Assembly: GCA_021464245.1 (NCBI GenBank) | Contig: JADCRB010000018.1 | Location: 1,557,107-1,621,106 of the forward strand | Direction of reading: 5' to 3' | From: Carallia brachiata | Lineage: Eukaryota > Streptophyta > Magnoliopsida > Malpighiales > Rhizophoraceae | DNA: 64,000 nt | Shown: piece after piece, positions 36,303 to 49,246 of the stretch | Layout: every line of letters begins with the position of its first letter | Position numbering within the stretch: position 1 is the stretch's first letter | Translations under genes and position numbers: made by a program | Notes under the pieces: model-generated | Databases searched by the model: none | The model's input: only the letters and a program-made list of their open reading frames with translations | Told to the model about the DNA's origin: nothing

Positions 36303-39201
36303 CCTAAATTAATCATATTCTTATTATCATGTATTGAACATTAATCTTTAAAGTCTCATATTCTAATTTTTGAGAATCGGATGTGAGATGTATAAAATAA
36401 CAAAGAAATTATATCAATTTTTTTTTTATGACAAAAGAGGTTGAAAGACCCAAAAAAAAAAAAAAAAAAAAAAAAAACAAGAACACACAATTACTAAAAA
36501 TGGAACCACCGTACATATGAAAAGGGGAAGAAAAAAAAAAAATCAAACCGACAGAAATTTGCAGCTAAAAGCAATGCATAGGACTATCCAAGCCACTGGA
36601 AGAAAAAATCCACACGGTGATTGTACAGGTGAGAGCCGGGTGGTCGGCTTGAAAAGTAAAAACAAACTTAGGACACGAGCAGATAATAAGAAACTAAATT
36701 ACAAGGTCTGTCGACGTCGCTTATGCCTAAGCTATTTTGAGCCGCCATAAACATTAGCTGTCACGAAAGCCAATCTGGGAGTGAACAATAAAAAAACAAT
36801 CAAACAGGGGCCTCACATGTTCTTATCTTCAACTTCAAGTTTGAAAATGAAACTGAAAATGAGTGTATACGCAAATGTATCTTTTTCTTTTTTTTTGTTT
36901 AATTTATAGAGATTAGGAATCGAACTCTTAACTTGTAATTAAAAGTGTCAGCGACTCAAATCCTATGTATGTCAATATCATCCGGATAAAGTTTGGTCTA
37001 CATGCAAATGTATCTTTTGTGTCATTTTATTTTTTAGCAAGAAAAAAAATTTATCGTATATATATCGATTATAGGATCTGCGAGTCAAGATCAGAGTATC
37101 TCTGTTTAAAAACTCTATTCAATCCAACCTATAGAAAAAGACTTATAATTTGAGTACTATTGGACCTGAGTGTGACTCCCCTAAACTAATCACAGTGATT
37201 GTCGAGTTTGAAACCAACAGTGCATAGCTTACTGTCAACTAGAGAAATCAAAAGTTAAAACTCTCAAGTGCTGTCACTGAAACTTGAACCTGAGTTATAA
37301 GTAGAGAAAGTATGATAAATTACTACCAAACTACCACTTTAAATGATGTATCTTTTGTATTGTGTATTTGAAGAAAATATGTATTATATAGGGGTATGGG
37401 TTCTTTTACCTCTTTGACAAAATGTCCAATTGGTTCAATAACACCTATTGATACTACTTAGAGTCCTCCAGTGACGCCACTTAAATCCATGTTTTTTGGC
37501 CCACAAGCTTAAATCAATGCCGGGAAATGCCTCATTCCACTGGCAATTCTAAGCCATTCCAAGTTAAACTTAAGAGAGCCCTAGGGCCATGACCATGGGT
37601 ATGCTTTTCAACGCAACGATTGATAAATTGGACCTTGGAATCCAGCATTTTGAGGTTTGGCCCGAGTTTGTGCTCAATGTACGGACGTTCTTTATGAAGT
37701 TTCTTATGATCTTAATTTCATGTCCGAATTTTTGTCTTTTTCATTTTATTAGTCAACGCTTAGTTAAACCTTTTTTTAATATTTAAACTAATTTTAAATA
37801 CATTGTTTAGAAATTAAAATCCGTCATTCGCTTTTTTCTCTCTAAAAGGAGAAATTTTCAGAAAGTTTGTAACTTTTTTTGAATATGAAAAGAGGAAAAA
37901 AATTAAAAAAAAAAACACATCTTGTCAAATTTTTTTTGAAGAAAAAAACCAAAATGTTAATTTTAATTAATCTTCGTAATCATATGCTTAGTTCATGTAG
38001 ATTCCATTTGAATATTTTACATTACAGATCATTGATTTTTTCAATAAATGTAGGTTGAGTTTGAGTCAAGTTTAATGTGAATTAAGTTGAATTATTCTTA
38101 TCGGATTTCTTTTGTCACCTCTAGTAAATGTCATTGACACATTAGTATCTTTGGAAGCCTTTCTACAGAATGATAGTCCAAAAATGGATATTCTTGTTTC
38201 TGGAACGCGTGATTTGCCTAATTTTTGTTTGTTGTGTTTCTTCGTCAACCTTGGCTTGTGTGCTTAGGTCTCTGCCCCGAATTACGGAAACTGAACCACG
38301 GGATTCAGTGTTTGAGTTGGCTAAAAATGATGTACGAAGATCTTGTAAACTTTCAATCTTCTTTTTTTTTTCCCTTATAAAAGTAAACTTTAATCATTTT
38401 ATAAATGCTAGTATTCACATTGACAGAACAGCGTTAATGAAGAAGCTTAGGACTGGAAAGAGACAAATTTTGACAACTGAAAAGATGCTCTCCAAGAAAT
38501 TACACAAGGCTGAAAAGGAAATAAGGAATCTGGCTGAGTTCTGAGTATAAAAATATTTGCGATTTCATGCTCTGACTACACGTGGATCATCAAAAACGAA
38601 GCTGCAGGCAGTTGAGGTATTTATAATCGGAAATGTTAGAAGAACCAAGGGTAGCAATGCTATGCGAACGCAACATGTCAGTATGATATTAATCGCAGTA
38701 AAAAAAAATAATTTTTTAAAAATTTAATTTTTCTTCAAAAAATTGCACTATGTGCAACAAAGGTGACTATATGCTCTTTCAATTCTTGTTGCATATTTTG
38801 CTAGGCTTCTTGCTCGTATTGTCACCCTTATTGCCGATTTTCGATGAAAAATTAATTTTTTTAAAAAATTATTATTTTTATACGACTCATACGATATTGA
38901 CATCATTTGTGACCTTAGCCTATCATTGGGTACAATACTCCTTTTCTAAAAGTTTGGAATGTTTTTTTTTTTTTCTGATTGAAGTTTTATTGGTGCCTTG
39001 CCGGTACCTAATGCTTTGGTCATTCAATCAGTTTAGCACGAAAATGTTTGCTCCGAATATGACAGTAGAATCTCAGATGAACTAACAGACAAAACTTCAG
39101 CTTACTTTAAATAGTTTGTATGGTTTTGGCCTGTTTGTCCCGCACTTAGTCACTAACATTTGCCTACTTGTAGCTGCACTTTACTTAATTGAGCTAGAAG
39201 C
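36303..39201. other. Mostly gene-free stretch before the COBRA cluster
   Basis: It contains a 25-A homopolymer (about 36454-36478), AT-rich repeats and an unidentified 124-codon frame listed separately. No recognised gene. Confidence 0.5.
38170..38630 (+). other. Unidentified open frame, possible gene fragment
   Basis: A 124-codon frame (38170-38544) starts with a hydrophobic segment (residues about 6-28) and ends in a lysine/glutamate-rich, helix-prone segment (residues about 87-124). The sequence after its stop, near 38573-38614, also reads as plausible coding ending at a GT donor. I do not recognise the product. It may be a piece of a broken gene captured between repeats, or chance. No start context or splice model is convincing. 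Confidence 0.25.
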
Positions 39202-42200
39202 ATGGCTTCTGTTAGGCATAGTTGGTTAATTATGACGGCTACTCTCCAAATCACAACAGTTTTGCTTGGGGGTGAGCTTCTAGCTCCCAGACTTACACTC
39301 AAATATTTTGATTTTTTTTTTTTTTTGGGGTGCTAACTTACTTGCTTTTGATATGTGTTGCATTGTTATTCTTTGATGTTTGCAGTCTCTTACGATCCGC
39401 TAGATCTATATGGCAGCATAAATATCAATTGGGATGTTATTTCTTGGACACCTGATGGCTATGTGGTGAGCATCTACTAGTTCACTTTTGTTTACCTGCC
39501 AAATTTTGGGGCCTCCAGGGAAATCCTTAAATAGAATTGGACACACGAGTTGGGCCAACAATTCGTTAGTTTGGAAATCTAGAAAAAAGAAAAATTTATG
39601 AAGTGCAACTATGAAACATTGATATTGGCCCTAACCATAACAAAAGCTCTGGCGAACTCTTGGGCAAATAGAATAGTTGGCCGATGTGCAAACAGTTTGT
39701 TTATTTACAAGAGTTTTGTTTTAGAATCATCTTTAAAATTAAAAATTTTAAATTTTAATTTTAGTTTTAACTAATTAACTAAAAAAAAATTTTTTTTGAT
39801 GTTTAAAATACCAAGAAAATATTTTCAGTTTGAAAGTTTTTTATTAGACAAATGAAAAAAACGAGAAAATATTACGTGGTCTCACTATTTGGTGAACAAA
39901 ATATTCACATTAAATTAAATAAAGTACTTTAAAAAAAGTATTTCAAAAAATGTATGATATAAAACATTATTTTTTAAATTATACATGCTGGTTTGCACCT
40001 TTCAGACGGTTGTCACTATAAATAACAATCAAATGTATCGGCACATAATGGGGCCCGGCTGGAACATAGGCTGGACATGGGGTAAGAAAGAAGTGATCTA
40101 TTGAATAGTCGGAGCTCAAGCCAATGATCAAGGAGAATGCTCCCAGTTCGAAGGCAAAATCCCACACTGTTGTAAGAGAAATCCTGAAGTTATTGACTTG
40201 CTCCCTGGTGTCCCTTACAACCAACAATTTACAGACTGATGCAAGGCTGGTATCTTGGTATCTTGGGGGCAAGACCCCAAGGCTGCAGTCCTAGCGTTCC
40301 AGCTCAGTGTAGGCCTTTCTGGTACATCAAACAGAACATTGAAACTGCCTGGGAATTTCTTGTTTCTCGGCTGGGACCGGAATATACGTGCGGTGATGCA
40401 ACGATTGTGTCGCCTTCAAAGTTTTTCTCCACGGATGGCCGGCGAAGAACCCAAGCAATGAGTGAGTTGGCTTTTCCTCTTTTTCTTTCGTCGATTATAA
40501 GGCTGCACAAAGAAGAATAGCGCTGTGCCGCTCTCCGTTCTCCTAAAACTTAATAGTTTTCTTCTCAACACACGGGACCTCAAATTTTCAACAAAATGGG
40601 AACTCAAGTTAACTTTTGTATGCCACATGATAGCCAGAAACTAATTAGATGTACGTTAAATTTGTGATGTTGCTATTTTTTTTTTTTAACACCAAAAAAT
40701 TACTCCGAGCGTATAGTGGTTATCAAAAACTTAGGTCGAAACTGGTTTTTTGGTTGGTAGTGTTCTTATTTAACTGCATTTATAAGAAAGGTCTACCACT
40801 GGAATACTATTGAGTTTGAAACGAATCCTCTAAACTCAACTATAGTATTAACGTGTTTTGAATTTATACGCTGTTCTCACACTGAGTATCCCATATAGTG
40901 AAAAAAGCACGGGTACGAGAACTTGAATTCAGATTAATATTAAAGGCGACATGACAGAACATCACCAATCTATCACTTACAATAATTGATGTTGCTATAT
41001 CTAGTTGTAATGAATTACTTCTCTCTTATGATTATTGTTATAGAAAAAAGTAGGGATTCAAAATTTTTTTTCTCAAAATTTTACTTAATTGTAATGAAAT
41101 TTTAATTTTTTAATCACATTAATATTTTTTTAACAAAAAAAAGAATAATATCTTACTACTTTTTATTATAAAAAGTATCAATATAATTCTAAAACCTTAA
41201 AACCTCGTTATAATTTAGACAAAAAATTTTGAGATCCACAATGAGGTTCTATGATTATTATTATTTATGAATCCATTGCAGTTACATGGGCCGTGGAGTG
41301 TGCCTACTGGCAGATGGTTGCATCAAAGAACCCGACCTGTTGTGTCTCGTTGTCGTCCTTTTACAATCCTATGATAACTCTTTATCCATCTTCTGCTTGT
41401 GTCCGACAAAACGAGACTGGCTGTCTAAGGTGAGCACACACTAACCAAACAACTGTTACAAATCACAAAAAGCATTGACTTAATTTTGTTAAAAAAAAAA
41501 AAAAAACTGGATTTTGATTTATATTACTTCGGCTCTAGAATATAGGTAGTTCCAAAGTTAGCACTACCAACATTAATTATAAATTTTCTGATACATGTAT
41601 TAACTTAACGAGATATTAAAAAAAAAACATGGAAGAGGAGTGTTTTTTTGTTTTTGAACAAAAAAGGTTTGCATGTTTGATCCGTATCTTGTAATAAACT
41701 GAAGCAGGGATGACCCCAAAATCTCAAGCATAGCGGAACCGGACAGCAATGCTACGGTGTACGCAACACATGTGCCCAATCAATGTCCAGTGGCATGTCG
41801 AGGCCAACTATAGGGAGTATTGGCGTGTGAAGATGACTGTCACCAACTTCGTGCATGGGCTGAATTACACACAATGGACCCTTGTTGCTCAGCATCCAAA
41901 CCTCAACAATGTCACTCAAGTTTATAGGTTTATCTACAAGCCACTCGTGCTCTACAATGCCCTGAGTAAGTCCAAATTAATTGATATGCCCTAACAATAT
42001 TGTTTAGCATGAACAAAGGACAAATCTATTATACCTGGAGAAATCCACAATTAAATACGAAAAATTAGGGTAACGTGGTTTGAAAATAAAAATAACTTCA
42101 TTATAAAATTTTAATACTATATTAAGAAATCATTCAATCTAAAAATTTAAATTCTTAAAAGAAGTTGAAGTTATCAATCATATATTAAACTTCACAGACA

Positions 42201-42934
42201 TAAGACCCATATGACTGACGTTGTGATAATATCAGCCACAATAAAATAATGTTTTATATTTTTAAATTTTTTTATAAAAATTATTATATGTGCACGAGAC
42301 TTAAGAAAATATGTAAGTAAACTGAATAAAATATAGATGAATATAAGTGAAAAGTATAAAACTATCTTATTACATTTTTATCAGGCATCATGCACATGGT
42401 ATTCAAACTACTTTTTTTTTTTTTGGCACATTCGGCCAGTCCTCATACACATCAAATAAGCTTTTTGTCAAGAAAAATATTCAAAAAAAAAAAATTATTT
42501 GAGGTGATGTCACCCACGCGGGTCCTGCATTAAGCCTGTGTCTAGGTGGTGAGTCCCTGCAATGGGACCCTCTAACATCGTGAAACTTCCACAAGTACAA
42601 AAGAAGATTGTCCAATTTGCTTGAGTTCATGAAACAGATGAGACAGGCATGTTTTATGGCATCAAGTATTACAATGACATGCTGCTTGAGGCCGGCCCAG
42701 ATGGGAATGTTCAATCAGAGATGATTCTTGGGAAGGACATGAAGAAATTCACACTGGGTCATGGTTGGGCTTTCCCAAACAAAATTTACTTCAATGGTGA
42801 TGAATGCATGATGCCACTTCCCTGATTCGTATCCTACTTTGCCCAACTCTGGTCATTTCAGTGCAATTGCTTCCTCCTCTGTGGTGTTGGTCGTCATATT
42901 GCTGCTCTTCATGGTGCCTGCATTTTGGCTTTAA
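39202..42934 (+). pseudogene. COBRA-like pseudogene (COBL)
   Basis: Decayed member of the plant GPI-anchored COBRA family. Exon-equivalent segments: 39202-39271 (signal peptide), 39386-39465, 40006-40461, 41282-41429, 41708-41965, 42638-42934. The splice layout matches the COBL4-type gene downstream. Damage: in-frame TGA at 40102-40104 and 40237-40239, a one-base loss near 40370-40382 (exon 3 is 456, not 457 bases), a length change and frame slip in exon 5 near 41745, and an extra base near 42822 followed by a TGA. Exon 4 is still open and 148 bases long. After correcting the last slip, a hydrophobic GPI-type tail to a TAA at 42932 can still be read. Conserved pieces include TCCVSLSSFYN and NGDECMMPLP. 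It cannot make a full protein. Confidence 0.93.
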
Positions 42935-44058
42935 AGCTAAGTGGTAAGATGGAAGTAGTATGTGTATGAAAAGTGAGTACTTTTGGAAATGAAAACACAT
43001 TTAAGCCCGTTGAGTTTGCCAAACAAAAAATACAATATAAAAGGTCAAATGAAAAAAAATTATTTTTATCGTATAGTTCAGGGCTTAACAAGTTTTTTTA
43101 ATGAAAAAAAAAAAAAAGAATACTCAGTTTACAACTATTCTGCCATGTATAAAAAACCTGGGTCGACAAACAAAGGAATAATGAAAAGGAAGAACAAAAA
43201 GAGGAGTCTCAGAGTGCCAAGCAAAGGAACCATATATATGTTTGAATTTCCTGTAACTACCTTAACTAGCCTTTTGAACTAATCCAACTCCTCGGTGCTC
43301 CACGTGGCATTCTCCCTTCGTTGCGACTCCTTCAGCGCGTCATGGGGACGCCTGCATTTAGATGTTAAAAAATAGAGCCCCATGATCCACCCGAGAAATT
43401 ATTTGTAATGCAACAAACAGTAAATTTTTTGTAATTACACTTATAAAATATATAATAAAAATAAAAAAAATTATTATTTTTTTATTACACATTTTATCAT
43501 TATTATTACAAAAAAAATTATTATTATTACATTACGGATAATAATCGGACCAAAAATAGCCGGGCCATAATCATTTACTCTAAAAAATATATAATTTTTT
43601 TGTTCAGGTGGATTAGAGGAGGTTATGAGTGAGGTTTTAGTTAGAATTCCAAATGTCGCCTGCAAATTAAAATTTTGTGACTAGAAAAATGTCGGTGCAT
43701 TGAATATATACTGAAGAGCATTAAAATATTATTTTTGTTTGAATTTTCAAAAAAAATTAAGAGGAAAATTTATTTTAACACATATTATTTAGAGTTTACA
43801 CTTTAAATTTTAAAATAATAATTATATAAATCTAAATTTTAATGTCATAAAAAAATAATAATACAATATTAAATGTATGTATTTTTTTATACATTTTATG
43901 TATGTACTTGGTTGGATCTTTGTGACTATTAGACTACACTTAGATTAAAAAATATATAAACTATAACATAATTATAAAAAATATTAAATATCATTGATTC
44001 TACTAATTAAGTCACCAGTCCAATGACTCATCCCTTACTTGAGTCAGTGTACATATCG
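42935..44058. other. Gene-free AT-rich stretch
   Basis: Flank of the COBL pseudogene with AT-rich low-complexity sequence; nothing recognisable. Confidence 0.5.
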
Positions 44059-44067
44059 ATTATACCT

Positions 44068-44533
44068 AGTGTTGTTTCAACCGGATCAGATCGGTCGGTC
44101 CGACCGGTTCAAACGATGACCAGCCAAAAGTCTGGGTCGGTTTATAGTAATTTTTGACTTTTAATTCGGACCGGTCAAAATCGGTCAAGAACCCGTCAAA
44201 ATCGGTAAAAATCAGTGAAAAATCGGACCGGTTTAACTGATTCAAACCAAATAAAAGTTTCATAAATTATAATTTGATCAAAAAGTTTATTTAAATTATA
44301 TTTTGAGTTTTAAATTTAATTAAAATTTTTAATTTAGTTCTAAATTTATCAAAACTTTTAATTTAATCCTTAAAAATAAAAAAAAGTAATATTTAATAAC
44401 CATATATAACTATTATTTTTTTAATTTACTTTTATACATATATATATATACACCGGTTCGACTGGTTGAATCGGTTGAATATTGACCCACTAATATTTCC
44501 GGTTCAATGGCCGATCCGGTTCTGACAACCTTG
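44068..44533. mobile_element. Short MITE with near-perfect 9-bp target duplication
   Basis: The ends are imperfect inverted repeats. The left end reads GTTGTTTCAACCGGATCAGA. The reverse complement of the right end reads GGTTGTCAGAACCGGATCGG. The flanks are ATTATACCT (44059-44067) and ACTATACCT (44534-44542), equal at 8 of 9 bases. Many ACCGGT/TCGGTC motifs lie in the outer 150 bases on the left and 90 on the right; the middle is AT-rich. There is no coding capacity. The layout suits a Mutator-type non-autonomous element, distinct from the 35.3-kb one. Confidence 0.75.
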
Positions 44534-44671
44534 ACTATACCTGAAGTGACTGTTGGGTTTTTTTTTTGACCATTCATAATAATTAGTAGTTAGTCAGTTA
44601 GTAATTAAAGTAAATGAAATTAAATAAAATTTGATTAGCAGTTAGTAGTTACGTATCAACTATACCTGAAT

Positions 44672-45672
44672 AGTGCGTTTGTTTCATGGGATATGATAGA
44701 TAGGCTAGCGGCCAATTATCCCACCTTAACTCATATTTGGTTAGTTAATAAAATATATATAAGATAGATTAGTGTGAGCTTACTATCCCATAAATATGTG
44801 ATAGCAGTATCCTCTAACTCTTATGGACTAGGGTTAATAAATTATATATTTACTAAAATATCTTCTTAATTAAAATAAATTTTAAATAAAAAATTAACAT
44901 AAAATTTTAAAAAATCATTTCTCTCTCATCTTCTCTCACTTCCCTTCTCTCTCTCACTCCCTCTTCTCTCTCTTTCCTTTCTCTCTCCTCCCTCTTCTCT
45001 CTCTCAATCCTTGTCTCTCTCTTTTCCCTTTCTCTCTCCTCCCTCTTCTCTCTCTCTCACTCCTCATCTCTCTCTCTTCCCTTTCTCTCCCCTCCCTCGT
45101 CCTTCCTCCCTCTCTTTCTCTCTCCTCCCTCTCTCTTCCTTCCTCCCTTCCTTTCTCTCTCCTCAGTCTCTCTCTCTCTCTCTCTAGTGCTCATTCTTTC
45201 TTTTTTTCCATATAAATTTGAAAATTTATCTCTTAAAATTTATTTAATTTTTCCTTAAAAAATTAAAAAAATATTAATCTTTTTTTTTTGATATTTTAAA
45301 ATTTATTTATATAAATAAAATTAATTCTTAATTTTAAAAAATACTTTTTTATGCAAAATTGAAAAATTATAAACAATATAATGTATAATAACATGTAAAA
45401 TAAATTTTAATTTCATTACTTAATTTTAATTATTTTTAATAAAAAGATTAAAATTAATAGTAAATATAAATCAACTATTTTTAAAGATAAAAAAGTAATT
45501 TTGATATACTATACTATTCTATCTTATATCATCCAAATATTAAATAAGATAACTATTTTATATTATTTGATGACATCTAAATATAATATAGACTAATAAT
45601 ATAACATATCTTATATTATATTAATCTATACTATCTTATACCGTACTGTCTAGTCTGTGTACCAAACGCACT
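44672..45672. mobile_element. 1-kb element with AGTGCGTTTG inverted ends
   Basis: The left end AGTGCGTTTGTTTC and the right end TACCAAACGCACT are inverted repeats. Pairing continues loosely inward (GATAGA-AGGCTAG against a TATA-rich right arm). A polypyrimidine block fills 44920-45190. No transposase frame is present and no clear target duplication was found. It may be a MITE or the shell of a larger DNA transposon. The right flank (GAAGTAACTATTGGGT) resembles sequence at about 44544, so the insertion site was locally duplicated. Confidence 0.55.
44920..45190 (+). repeat. Polypyrimidine (CTCTCTCC-type) tract
   Basis: About 270 bases almost entirely of C and T, built from CTCTCT, CCTCCCT and TTTCCTTTC blocks. 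It lies inside the 1-kb inverted-end element. Such tracts can form triplex structures and vary in length by slippage. Confidence 0.9.
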
Positions 45673-46891
45673 CGAAGTAACTATTGGGTATTATAAAACA
45701 AGGTAAATTAAATGAAATTTGTAGCCGACATCACGGTCTTTCTTTGAAAAATAATGAAACCTGAAAAAAAAAATCCCAAATAATGAGATTCAAAAATATT
45801 TAATTGGTCGGGTCTCTTAATGAAAAAAAAAAATACTGACGTAGGTTCTATGGAGCACACTTTGCTGTCAGCGTAAGATCTTCACAAAACATTGGTATAT
45901 TGTTTTGAGTCGTATTTTTTTTCTTTTTTTAATAAATTGAACTTTTTTTTTTTTTTTTTGGAGGAAAGGTACTACAGGAACATGATTGAGCATTTCGGGT
46001 TTTATTTTCTTGCGAAAAATTCAGAGCTTAGAAGATGATAACCTGCATAATTTGCAACATGCAGATTCTCAAAAGGATGAAATATCTCATCATACTATGA
46101 CATTTGACGTAAGTGGGACAGCTAATTTAGTTTTACTTGGACGCAAATTTTCAGCCATCCTTGGTCAAGCTATTGGACCGAAGGCAACCAGCTACCAGTT
46201 TGGTACCAAGTTCGATTTTAGGAGCATTCAAAGTAAATAAAATGAAAAGAAATAGTGCCTCACAATTCTTATAAAAAAGTATTGTAAAGAATTTAGATAG
46301 TTATCATATATTTCAACGATAAGACAGATGTAAGTTTAGTCTTATTGTTCGCATTGACAGTACTTAAATTCAAAATTTACGGTCTGACAATATTTAGTGC
46401 TTAGCACTAGACCACACAAAAGTTGCGGTAGCATCCACAGTAATTAGTTAGAGTATTTTAGATGCACGGATGGTGCAGCTTTGCCTACTCAATGCAAGTG
46501 AAGTAGGCCTTACTCAACAAGGCGCAGAACAGAAAGAACACCAGAAGTACGAGGACACCAAACGTAAGTAGAATGGTGATAAGGAAGTGGAAGAGATCAA
46601 GTCTTGTTTGCAAAGCAATCCAATGAAAGCTAAAGTGTCAAAATCTCCCGCCTGCTCCTCCATCATTTCTCAGCAAAGTTTTTGCTTGAAGATGCATAAA
46701 TGTACATCAGATACAAAAAAAGAAATTAATCTATTTGACGAGTCCCCCAACAACCATTAGGTGAGATATCTTCGGGTACTCGTTTTCGCCATGTTTTCCT
46801 ACTTTGATCTTGAACATAGTGCTTCTACATAGTCCATCCTGCACCACACAATTCCTTGCTCGGAAGCTTGTCAATTGGTGAACCTCGGGAA
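45673..46891. other. Stretch between the DNA element and COBL4
   Basis: No gene recognised. An 84-codon frame at 45986-46240 has no known domain. A patch near 46380-46430 looks like a reversed degenerate tRNA-type box. The last few hundred bases are likely the COBL4 promoter and 5' UTR. Confidence 0.45.
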
Positions 46892-49246
46892 ATGGAATTC
46901 AACATGTCTGCAGACTCGTCTTGCCCAGATATTCCTTTCAGGGGGAAAGACAGCCACCAATGGCAGCGACGTTCCATATTTACTGAAGTGAAGTTCATAT
47001 TATTGACTGCTCTGCTTCTCTTGATGCTTCAACATTCCGGTAAACTTCTTAACCACAATATCCAACCTGGAAATCAGAATCTGTTCGACACTAATTGGCA
47101 TTGCTTTCGTTTTCTCGATCGCAGCTGCATACGATCCATTGGATCCTAATGGGAACATAACTATCAAATGGGATGTAATGTCCTGGACACCGGACGGCTA
47201 CGTGGTGAGTTACTATCCTAATCTAGTTTTTCCTTTTCGATCTTCAACGTAACTTCATGGAGGCTGCATTTCAGGAACTTGGTAAATGTAGCCATGTAAA
47301 ATCAGTCTAAATAGCTTCATTCAAACAAACTAAAGACTAAATCTATATAGCTTGAAATTCAGTAGGGTACCTTAAGTAAAATTAGTCTGCCTTCGTAGCT
47401 GGAAAACTCTTATCAGCTTAAGATTCCATGCATCAGCATCATTGAAGACCTGCTTAAGTTAAGAATATCATAGACGGCCTATCTTTTGGAAACTTAACCA
47501 GAAGGATGACAAAGATTAATTGCGAATGGAAAGAAGCCCTGCACCTGAGGTTATCTAAATTTGCCCTTGCAGTTTTCCGGGCAATTTTCTGTGTCTCATG
47601 CTCCTGAGCATTTGTTCCCTTTTTCTGTTCCTTCCTCACCATTTCTGAGCTCTAGAGGCATACTTACTTTTTCCTAGCTCATGATTAAAGCACCAAAACA
47701 TCATTCCCAGGCAGATCATAATCATTCTTCAACGAATTGAACTCTTCCAGGCTACAGTAACAATGAGCAACTTTCAAATGTACCGGCACATCATAAGCCC
47801 TGGCTGGACTCTAGGATGGTCATGGGCTAAGAAAGACGTAATATGGTCAATGGTGGGGGCTCAAACCACAGAGCAAGGAGACTGTTCCAAGTTCAAGGGA
47901 AACGTACCACATTGCTGCAAGAAGACCCCCACAGTTGTTGACTTGCTCCCTGGAGTCCCTTACAATCAACAATTCACCAATTGTTGCAAGGGAGGTGTTG
48001 TGGCAGCATGGGGTCAGGACCCTGCAGCCGCGGTCTCGGCCTTTCAGGTTAGTGTTGGACAAGCTGGCACCTCAAATAAGACGGTGAAACTGCCGAGGAA
48101 TTTCACTCTCCTTGGTCCAGGACCTGGGTACACTTGTGGCCCTGCAAAGATAGTGCCCTCCACCCTCTTCTTCACACCCGACCATAGGCGAAAAACTCAA
48201 GCACTCAGTACGTATTTTTCTCCCCAAGATTTTCTAAATGGATCGTATTACAACATATGGTAAGGCATTCATATGATGTTTATTCCTCCTTATGCAGTGA
48301 CATGGAATGTAACATGCACTTATTCGCAATTTCTTGTCTCCAAACATCCTAGCTGCTGTGTTTCCTTCTCTTCTTTTTACAATGAGACCATCACACTTGT
48401 CCTTCCTGCGCTTGTGGTTGCCAAAACAAAAAAAACTGTGTCGTGTAAGCGAAATTTTAGTTCTGTATCACAGCTTATCTCAGTAACGAAATTTGTTTTA
48501 TGCGCTAATTCTTGGACGAGAGAGTAGCTAACTTGTAAAAATGCAGGAGTAACTCAAAGGAAGCGCATAGAAAGGGAGTAAATACTCCAAGGAAGGACAA
48601 TACACCGTTGCTGCAATGCACCCATCATATGTGCCCAGTCAGGGTCCACTGGCATGTGAAGGTCAATTACAGAGACTACTGGCGTGCGAAGATCGCCGTC
48701 ACCAATTTCAACTATAGGATGAACTACACTCAGTGGACACTAGTTGTTCAGCATCCCAATCTCAACAATGTCACCCAGGTCTTCAGTTTCGATTACAAGC
48801 CTCTTGTACCCTACGAGTCTGTCAGTGAGTACCTCAAAGCTTGAAGCTTTTACAGTTTCACAAAAGAAACTCACCTGCAAACCTTCTGGTTATGAAGATT
48901 CTTGTTAAAAACTCCAGGACGAAGTTACACTGATATTCGATGTTATTGACTGGTACTTGCAGATGACACCGGAATGTTTTATGGCATGAAGTATTACAAC
49001 GACCTGTTAATGGAAGCTGGCCCTTTCGGAAATGTGCAGTCTGAGGTGCTTCTTCGGAAGGACAAGAACACATTCACACTGAAGCAAGGATGGGCATTTC
49101 CCAGGAAAGTCTACTTTAATGGCGACGAATGCATGCTGCCACCACCAGACACATACCCTTATCTTCCAAATTCTGCTTATGCAAATCCAGTGGCACTTTC
49201 GATAACAGCAGCTTCGTTGTTGCTTATTTTATTATCAATGCGATGA
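46892..49246 (+). CDS. COBL4: COBRA-like protein 4 type, GPI-anchored, with one base missing in exon 4
   Basis: COBRA-family cell-surface protein; the Arabidopsis COBL4/IRX6 member is needed for secondary-wall cellulose deposition. Exons: 46892-47039, 47125-47204, 47751-48207, 48298-48444, 48547-48824, 48963-49246, all GT-AG. Order: hydrophobic signal segment (VKFILLTALLLLMLQ), AYDPLDPNGN, cellulose-binding-like region, CCVSFSSFYN, NTPLLQCTHHMCPVRVHW, MLPPPDTYPYLPN, then a hydrophobic GPI tail. Exon 4 is 147 bases. The family length is 148, as in the pseudogene upstream, and phase needs one more base at about 48394-48398. As written, the frame leaves CPSCACGCQNKKNCV and reads other residues. 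With one base added the protein is 464 residues. It resembles COBL4 rather than COB by the short NKKNCV linker and the NTPRKDNTP stretch. It may be a sequence error or a real null allele. Confidence 0.88.

Noticed and set aside
45986..46240. 84-codon plus-strand frame as a gene
   Set aside because: No domain, no splice partner, and it sits between a DNA element and a SINE-like patch.
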